Source of the DNA: Stutzerimonas frequens | GTDB taxonomy: Bacteria; Pseudomonadota; Gammaproteobacteria; Pseudomonadales; Pseudomonadaceae | NCBI RefSeq assembly: GCF_024448335.1 | Contig: NZ_JAMOHM010000002.1 | Span: 397,875 to 461,874 of the forward strand | Direction: 5' to 3' | DNA: 64,000 bases | Shown: piece by piece, positions 57,503 through 64,000 of the stretch | Numbering within the stretch: the stretch's first letter is position 1 | Layout of the letters: each line of letters starts with the position of its first letter | Position numbers and translations under genes: made by a program | Notes under the pieces: model-generated | Seen by the model: the letters and a program-made list of their open reading frames with translations, nothing else | The model's database searches: none | What the model was told of the DNA's origin: nothing

Positions 57503-58435
57503 ATGCTCAACCGACATCTTGTCGCTTCAACCAGCGCCGCGCTCTGCGCGGCGCTTCTGCTTGGCGGCTGCGCCAATCACCTGCCTCAGCGCAGCGAGCA
57601 TGAAGCGCGCACCGAACGCAAACTGCTCGACCACAGCCTGCGCATCGAGCTCGGCGAACCACAGGTACTCGAACTGCCCCAGCGGCGTGTTCGCGTGCAG
57701 GAACAGAAAACCTTCGAAGTCACCGATTTCGAGGTCACACGCCGTTATGATCGCTATACGCCCTATCAGCCTTGGCGCGAGCTGTACGAAATCCCGATGG
57801 GGGTCGTCGCGGTAGTCGCCGGGGTCGGCGCCAACGTGCTCAACGTAGTGATGCTCGGGAACATCCCCGAACGCGCCACACGAGACTGGATCAGCTACGG
57901 TTTCGCCGGTCTCAATCCGTTCATGAACGTCGAGTCCAACGGACGCTCGCAGCAGAATCTCGCCAGCCTCGATGAGCAGCGACGGGATGCTCGGCTCGAG
58001 TACACCAGCCTGCCCTGGGCCGAACGGCCGGTTCGGGTCGTCGCCGGTCCGCAGACCCACGAACTGACCACCGACCGCTACGGCGTACTTCGCCTGAGCC
58101 TGCTCGACGGATCGTTCGCTGACCAGGATGTCACTCAGGTGGGCAAGCTGCAGCTATCGGTAGAGGATCCGCAGGACGGTACGCGAGCTGACGCCACGCT
58201 ACTGGTCAGCCACAAGCTGCGCGGCAAGCTGCAGGAGGCGCACGACCTCATATTCGATGACCTCGAGGGTGACGATGTGGCGCAGTGGGTGCATCGAGTC
58301 AGACGGCTGTCCGAGCTCGGCATGGAAGAGGAAGCCAGCGAGCTGGAGCAGAGCCTGATCGAGCTGACGCGCAACGACCCTGAGCTGCAGAAGCAGTTTC
58401 TGGACAGCCTGATCGAAGGCAGCGACGGAAACTAA
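57503..58435 (+). CDS. Conserved hypothetical lipoprotein
   Basis: A 310-residue protein with a lipoprotein signal ending LLGGC (Cys near residue 23). It has a Glu/Arg-rich region, then a short hydrophobic stretch EIPMGVVAVVAGVGANVLNV near residue 100, and a beta-rich C-terminal half. It follows proS by 9 bases and precedes a lytic transglycosylase by 5 bases. A homologue sits after proS in P. aeruginosa. The function is unknown; operon position suggests a cell-envelope role. Confidence 0.8.
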   Translation: MLNRHLVASTSAALCAALLLGGCANHLPQRSEHEARTERKLLDHSLRIELGEPQVLELPQRRVRVQEQKTFEVTDFEVTRRYDRYTPYQPWRELYEIPMGVVAVVAGVGANVLNVVMLGNIPERATRDWISYGFAGLNPFMNVESNGRSQQNLASLDEQRRDARLEYTSLPWAERPVRVVAGPQTHELTTDRYGVLRLSLLDGSFADQDVTQVGKLQLSVEDPQDGTRADATLLVSHKLRGKLQEAHDLIFDDLEGDDVAQWVHRVRRLSELGMEEEASELEQSLIELTRNDPELQKQFLDSLIEGSDGN

Positions 58436-58440
58436 ACCCG

Positions 58441-59013
58441 ATGATCCCGCGGATGCTCGTTCTGCCGTTGCTTCTGGCGCTGGCGTTGTCGGCAAACGCC
58501 AACATCCGCCAGGCGCCTGAACCCGAGCTACGCGATCTTATGCAGCGTACCGTTGCGGAGGCTGACAGCTTTCAGGATCGCTTCGACGCGGAAGTCTGGC
58601 TGGTGGACATGTCCGGCCGCCTCAAGCGCTACGTTCCAGACGCAGGGGAACGCCTGACGCTGCTCAGGCTGGTACACCGCGAAGCGAGCAAAGCCGGCCT
58701 GCAACCGGAGCTGGTTCTGGCGCTGATCCACGCCGAAAGCCATTTCGACCGCTTCGCCATATCCAGCGTCGGCGCACAGGGCATGATGCAGGTAATGCCG
58801 TTCTGGAAGGCTGAACTCGGACGACCGCAGGACAACCTGACCGACAACGCCACCAATCTGCGCTATGGCTGCACCATCCTGAGCTATTATCTTCGCAAGG
58901 AAAACGGCGACATCAACCGAGCGCTGGCCCGCTACAACGGCAGCCTTGGCAAGAATCGCTATCCAGCCAAGGTGATCGGCTTCTGGCAGGACTTCTGGTA
59001 CGTCAAACCGTAA
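58441..59013 (+). CDS. Lytic murein transglycosylase (SLT domain)
   Basis: A 190-residue protein with a Sec signal (LVLPLLLALALSANA). The SLT domain at about residues 80-185 has the catalytic Glu in LVLALIHAESHFDRFAISS, then GAQGMMQVMPFW and ALARYNGSLGKNRYPAKV. It cleaves peptidoglycan glycan strands to 1,6-anhydro ends in the periplasm. Five bases after a lipoprotein gene of unknown function, which may be a partner. Confidence 0.9.
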   Translation: MIPRMLVLPLLLALALSANANIRQAPEPELRDLMQRTVAEADSFQDRFDAEVWLVDMSGRLKRYVPDAGERLTLLRLVHREASKAGLQPELVLALIHAESHFDRFAISSVGAQGMMQVMPFWKAELGRPQDNLTDNATNLRYGCTILSYYLRKENGDINRALARYNGSLGKNRYPAKVIGFWQDFWYVKP

Positions 59014-59043
59014 GCGACTCGTAGCCGGAACCACTTGAGCGGA

Positions 59044-59499
59044 TTACTCGCCGCGCAGCTGCTTGAGGTGCTCGAGTATGCCCTCGGCGGTCTGCTCGCC
59101 AACCAATTGCTTGCGAACCCTCCCTTCGTCATCCACCAGATAGCTCACCGGCAACACCGCGCTGCGGGACAGCTGCAATCGCTCGGCCGGATCGTCGCTC
59201 AGCACCTTGAAGCGAATGCCAAGGGTTTGTGCCGCCTGTGCAAGCTCCTCCCCTCGCAGCTCGTCGAAATTGACACCGAGCACCTCCAGCTGCCGCTCCT
59301 GCTCGGCCAGGGTATTGAGTTCAGGAATCTCCGTACGACAAGGGCCGCACCACTCGGCCCAGTAATTGATCAGCAGCCACTTGCCCTGCAGATCGGCAGC
59401 GGTCACTTCCCTGCCGTACTGATCCGGCCCCCAACTGCTGTCACAGGCGGCGAGCAGCACGCAGGCGAAGATGAAAAGCGATGAACGTAGTTTGACCAT
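59044..59499 (-). CDS. TlpA/ResA-like thioredoxin-fold lipoprotein
   Basis: A 151-residue protein from ATG 59499. The signal ends FACVLLAAC, giving a lipidated Cys near residue 19. The thioredoxin fold has the redox motif WAEWCGPCRTEIPEL and the cis-Pro segment SAVLPVSYLVD. It should act as a membrane-tethered periplasmic disulfide reductase. It is convergent with the lytic transglycosylase gene. Confidence 0.9.
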   Translation of the reverse strand: MVKLRSSLFIFACVLLAACDSSWGPDQYGREVTAADLQGKWLLINYWAEWCGPCRTEIPELNTLAEQERQLEVLGVNFDELRGEELAQAAQTLGIRFKVLSDDPAERLQLSRSAVLPVSYLVDDEGRVRKQLVGEQTAEGILEHLKQLRGE

Positions 59500-59718
59500 G
59501 AGCGATGCCTCGTCGGAATGAGCGGAAGGATACCGCGTACTCCCCGGCCGAGCACGATCAGGCAGCCGGTTGCGGGCATCGAACGGTGACGCCAAATAAG
59601 CGCCGCGTTTTCACTGTTCTGCGAGTCCCGTCACGCCGCCCATCGCTCAAGTGCACAGTTTTCGCCGGACCGGACTGCCTATAATTCCGCACCTCACCGA
59701 CTAACCAGTAGCGAAGCC

Positions 59719-60111
59719 ATGTCTCAACACAATGACAAACTGATCGGTAGTGTGCCGTCGCGCATCGTCGAGCAAGCAGCCATTTCGCTGACCACTTATG
59801 ACGGTCGCATCGCTGAGTTCAATGTTGCCAGCTGGCTCCAGCTGCAGGGAAAGGCGGGACTGATGGTCTCGCTGGTTGCCAAGTACCGCGACGGACAACA
59901 GCAGCGGGAAGCGGCTATCGATCACGGTCGAACCGATGGCGCCGGCAAGATCCTGCTCTCCGGTATCGCCCGGCTACCGGTAAAGCAGAAGATCGAAGAT
60001 CTGCAGATTCATCTTCGACCGGCCTCGGCAGTGGTCGCCGTATCCGTTGAAGAACTGTTCGTGCATCCCGTCGAGCCCGTCACGGCTGAGCGCATTACCG
60101 CACAAGCCTGA
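59719..60111 (+). CDS. Conserved hypothetical protein
   Basis: A 130-residue protein starting MSQHNDKLIGSVPSRIVEQA. No signal peptide or membrane helix. Predicted as mixed alpha/beta, with a beta-rich second half (KIEDLQIHLRPASAVVAVSV). I recognise it only as a protein conserved at this place in pseudomonads. Its stop is immediately followed by the convergent stop of the next gene. Confidence 0.7.
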   Translation: MSQHNDKLIGSVPSRIVEQAAISLTTYDGRIAEFNVASWLQLQGKAGLMVSLVAKYRDGQQQREAAIDHGRTDGAGKILLSGIARLPVKQKIEDLQIHLRPASAVVAVSVEELFVHPVEPVTAERITAQA

Positions 60112-60309
60112 TCAGCCACTCACCTGCTTCGACGTGTCCGGCACGTTTTGCACAGCTTCTGCTTCTTGCCCGCTCCGCCCCTCCGACCGGTCGACCAGAG
60201 ATTCGGGCCACTGTGTGAAACGCAGACCGGTCAGGCGATTCAAGGCATCCAGCGCGGCGTCAGGCGCTCGCTGGTGCAGATAAAGAATGGTGCTGCGCTT
60301 GCCGTTCAT
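60112..60309 (-). CDS. Small conserved hypothetical protein
   Basis: A 65-residue protein from ATG 60309 with AGAGGA upstream. MNGKRSTILYLHQRAPDAAL leads into DALNRLTGLRFTQWPESLV, followed by a polar tail. I do not know a function. Its stop directly abuts the stop of the preceding convergent gene with no spacer. Confidence 0.6.
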   Translation of the reverse strand: MNGKRSTILYLHQRAPDAALDALNRLTGLRFTQWPESLVDRSEGRSGQEAEAVQNVPDTSKQVSG

Positions 60310-60447
60310 CACGCCGTCCTCTCAACCATCATATCCACTGCCAGAAGCATGCCAGTATTCGAGCCGAGGCCCGATACGCCTCGGGACGCGGCGTGCGGCC
60401 GGCTTCCGCCCGGCCCGCGCGCCCCAGGAAACTGCGCAATCATTCCG

Positions 60448-61680
60448 TTACTGACGATTTTTGTCACCGCCGGCCTGCAACCAGTTCGCCAGGCTGCCAC
60501 CGAACAGATTGGTCTGCTCCTGTTGCAGCAACTGCAGCGAACGACGCAGCGTCGGGTACCAGGGCTCGTCGAGCTGCTCCGGTAGCGCGTCGCGTGCCGA
60601 CAAGGGCCAGGGATTGCAGCGCAGCAGCTGATCGAGGCTGTAATGCCCGAGGTCTCGACACAGCACCCAGCCGCCGGTACCCGTGCGGCAAACCAGCTGC
60701 TCCTGCTCGAAGAAGCCAAGGATTTCGTCCCATTCGTCCTCGGGTAGGCGCAGGCCGGCCCGGTGCAGGTCACGCAGATGTAGCTCCCTGCCCTTCTGCT
60801 GACGCTGGTGCAGCGTGCGCAGCAGCATCAGCATGACCAGCAGCCGCGGCAAAGGGCGGCGGCGCCATTGCTGCGAGGAGGACAACCCACAGACCAGCTC
60901 GGCGCCGAACAGCACGATCATCCATGACAGATAGACCCAGAGCAGAAAAAGCGGAACGGCGGCAAACGCGCCGTAGATCAACTGATAGCTGGGAAAGTAG
61001 CTGACATAAAGACCGAACAGCTGCTTCGCCGTTTCGAACAGCACCGCGGTGAAGACCCCCCCCACCAGGGCGTGACGTAGCGGCACCCGCGTATTGGGCA
61101 CGGCGGCATAGATCAGGGTGAACGCGGCGACACTGAGCAGCAATGGCATGACCTTGATCAGCGTGCCCACGCCAATGAGCGCATAGGGCCCCGAGATCAA
61201 TGAAAGCGAGGCGACATATGTACTGGTAGCGAAGCCGGCGCCGAGCAGCAATGGGCCGAGACTGAGAATGGCCCAATAGAGCAGAAAGCTGGACACGCCA
61301 CGCCGGGGCTGCCGAACGCGCCAGATCGTATTGAACGCCTTTTCGATCGTCAGCAGCATCATCAGCGCAGTGGCCATGAGAAACCCGACACCGAACCAAG
61401 TCAGCTGCCGTGCCTGGCTGGTGAAGGCCAGGAGGTATTCCTGAATGGTCGCACCGGTCGATGGGATGAAGTTGTTGAAAATGTAGTACTGGATCTGTTC
61501 GCCGACGCCCTTGAACGCCGGAATCGCCGAGAGCATGGCGAAGGTCACCGTCATCATCGGCACCACGGCGAACAGCGTGGTATAGGTCAGCGCCGCAGCA
61601 CTGTGGGGCCCTCGATCCGTCAGGAAACGCCTGACCAGGAAACGGCCGAATTCCAGCATGTTATCGATGCGCTGATGCAT
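60448..61680 (-). CDS. YihY/UPF0761 family inner-membrane protein
   Basis: A 410-residue protein from ATG 61680 with GGGAGA upstream. Six membrane helices occupy residues 20-280, with family segments [20 protein letters not shown] and [18 protein letters not shown]. The cytoplasmic C-terminal tail (about 130 residues) resembles a winged-helix region. Often labelled ribonuclease BN, but that activity belongs to RNase Z/ElaC, so I do not use the name. Function unknown. Confidence 0.88.
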   Translation of the reverse strand: MHQRIDNMLEFGRFLVRRFLTDRGPHSAAALTYTTLFAVVPMMTVTFAMLSAIPAFKGVGEQIQYYIFNNFIPSTGATIQEYLLAFTSQARQLTWFGVGFLMATALMMLLTIEKAFNTIWRVRQPRRGVSSFLLYWAILSLGPLLLGAGFATSTYVASLSLISGPYALIGVGTLIKVMPLLLSVAAFTLIYAAVPNTRVPLRHALVGGVFTAVLFETAKQLFGLYVSYFPSYQLIYGAFAAVPLFLLWVYLSWMIVLFGAELVCGLSSSQQWRRRPLPRLLVMLMLLRTLHQRQQKGRELHLRDLHRAGLRLPEDEWDEILGFFEQEQLVCRTGTGGWVLCRDLGHYSLDQLLRCNPWPLSARDALPEQLDEPWYPTLRRSLQLLQQEQTNLFGGSLANWLQAGGDKNRQ

Positions 61681-61825
61681 CCATTCTCCCTTAGAGGCAC
61701 GACGACCCCGAGATCTTGCCGCAGCGGACAGATGCCGTCCCTGCAAATGGCCCGTGCTGCACATTTCGGCAGGCACCCCGTTGAAGGTTAGAATGGCCAC
61801 CTCAACCGGCGAGACGCAACCTCAA

Positions 61826-63184
<1,359 letters not shown>

Positions 63185-63232
63185 CCGCTGGGCCGACCGG
63201 GATGCAGACATGCGCTCGTGTCCCGAGCGGCA

Positions 63233-63937
63233 CTACCAGCCAAGCGTTTCCTTGAGGAAGGGAATGGTCAGCTTGCGCTGCGCCTGCAGCGAGGCTTGGT
63301 CCAGCTCGTCGAGCAACTCGAAAAGTGCGCTCATGCTGCGCGAACCACGGGTCAGGATGAAACGACCGACATCATCCGGCAGGTTGAGCCCGCGACGCGA
63401 AGCACGCAGCTGCAGCGCACGCAGCTTGTCCTCGTCGGTCAGCTGCTGCAGCTGGAACACCAGCGCCAGGCTCAGGCGCGACTTGAGGTCAGGCAGCTCG
63501 ACCGCCAGTTCGCGTGGCGAGGCATCCGCTGCCAGCAGCAGCCGCCGCCCGGCATCGCGCAGGCGGTTGAACAGATGGAACAAGGCCTCTTCCCAGATCG
63601 CGTCACCCGCCACGGCATCGAGATCATCCAGGCACACCAATTCGCTCTGCTCGAGATTGTCCAGCAGGGCCGGTCCGTACTCAGCGACATCGGCCAGCGG
63701 TAGATAGACCGCCAGTTCGCCGCGCTCCTCGACCCTCAAACAGGCCGCCTGCAGCAGATGGCTACGACCGACGCCGGTTTGCCCCCAGAGGTAGATCAGT
63801 TCATCGGACCACCCTGCGGCAGGCGAGCACAACCGTTCGACATAGCCCAAGGCAGCCGCGTTGGCGCCCGGATAGAAGTTGGCGAAGGTGGCGTCGTCGC
63901 GCAGACGGACGCCGAGAGGAAGCTGGATGGGTTTCAT
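63233..63937 (-). CDS. hda: DnaA regulatory inactivator Hda
   Basis: A 234-residue AAA+ protein related to DnaA. The N-terminal clamp-binding motif QLPLGVRL follows MKPI, and the ATP-binding domain has LWGQTGVGRSHLLQ (Walker A) and LVCLDDLDAVAG (Walker B). It promotes hydrolysis of ATP on DnaA together with the DNA-loaded sliding clamp, preventing over-initiation. Its ATG overlaps the stop of the upstream gene, so it is translationally coupled. Confidence 0.95.
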   Translation of the reverse strand: MKPIQLPLGVRLRDDATFANFYPGANAAALGYVERLCSPAAGWSDELIYLWGQTGVGRSHLLQAACLRVEERGELAVYLPLADVAEYGPALLDNLEQSELVCLDDLDAVAGDAIWEEALFHLFNRLRDAGRRLLLAADASPRELAVELPDLKSRLSLALVFQLQQLTDEDKLRALQLRASRRGLNLPDDVGRFILTRGSRSMSALFELLDELDQASLQAQRKLTIPFLKETLGW

Positions 63938-64000
63938 GGCTGGCTGGGTGGTTCGGCCGGTGCACCGGCGGGCTCGGCGTAAAGGTCCGAGAGTTTATAG
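63934..64000 (-). CDS. C-terminus of an upstream gene (likely AI-2E family permease)
   Basis: The frame entering from the right edge ends YKLSDLYAEPAGAPAEPPSQ then one more residue and TGA, overlapping the hda start (ATGA). In P. aeruginosa an AI-2E family permease gene precedes hda, so that is the likely identity, inferred from synteny alone. Confidence 0.55.
   Translation of the reverse strand, partial: YKLSDLYAEPAGAPAEPPSQP

Noticed and set aside
60448..61680. Annotation as ribonuclease BN
   Set aside because: The RNase BN activity was reassigned to RNase Z/ElaC; this is a YihY-type membrane protein of unknown function.

Overview
The window looks like core chromosome of a Pseudomonas-group gammaproteobacterium, most likely the P. 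stutzeri (Stutzerimonas) group. The inference rests on high GC content, on protein sequences close to P. aeruginosa homologues, and on gene order that follows P. aeruginosa over long stretches: tRNA-Ser, purC, bamC, dapA, gcvR, bcp, perM, tusA, bepA, nadA; then tRNA-Lys, queC, queE, cpoB, pal, tolBARQ, ybgC, ruvBAC, yebC, aspS, dps, a cold-shock protein, slyX, a HIT protein, an OprD porin and proS; then a lipoprotein, a lytic transglycosylase, a thioredoxin, YihY, ArsC-like, wrbA, DUF2069 and hda. I see no insertion sequence, prophage, CRISPR array, rRNA or toxin-antitoxin locus. The species assignment is from memory of these families and was not computed.

Layout. Bases 1-4264 hold the 5' part of an Old Yellow Enzyme-type oxidoreductase, a stand-alone molybdopterin oxidoreductase and recJ. 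Bases 4527-6885 are a translationally coupled pxpABC 5-oxoprolinase operon. Bases 6913-9847 hold yaeQ, a membrane diguanylate cyclase and the iron-storage pair bfd/bfr, each behind a Fur-like site. Bases 9918-14708 hold an FKBP lipoprotein, tRNA-Asp and tRNA-Val, rdgC, and an azlC-azlD-MFS operon. Bases 14872-22483 hold a GNAT acetyltransferase, a 1155-residue symporter-histidine kinase-receiver hybrid, an MgtC/DUF4010 membrane protein, rmuC and a Sel1-repeat protein. A roughly 470-base AT-rich gap with a DnaA-box palindrome precedes the YdbH-YnbE-YdbL envelope operon (22953-26100). polB and tRNA-Ser(CGA) follow.

Bases 29252-37553 carry purC to nadA, with an unusual long-form PurC and no MBL-fold gene beside it. 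Bases 37787-39559 hold a CoA-transferase and tRNA-Lys. Bases 39667-46398 form a queuosine pair plus the complete Tol-Pal system. Bases 46450-51539 hold ruvBAC, yebC and aspS. Bases 51887-57493 hold dps, a membrane-anchored cold-shock protein, slyX, a HIT protein, an OprD porin and proS. Bases 57503-64000 hold envelope, redox and conserved-hypothetical genes, ending in hda.

The genes mostly serve DNA repair (recJ, rdgC, rmuC, polB, ruvABC), envelope integrity (Tol-Pal, bamC, bepA, ydbH operon), iron and oxidative defence (bfr/bfd, dps, bcp) and housekeeping metabolism. I found no clearly new multi-gene system. The observations most worth following are the DnaA-box palindrome, the long-form PurC replacement, the membrane-tethered cold-shock protein, the molybdoenzyme that seems to lack a Cys/Sec metal ligand, and the LplT-like transporter coupled to azlCD.
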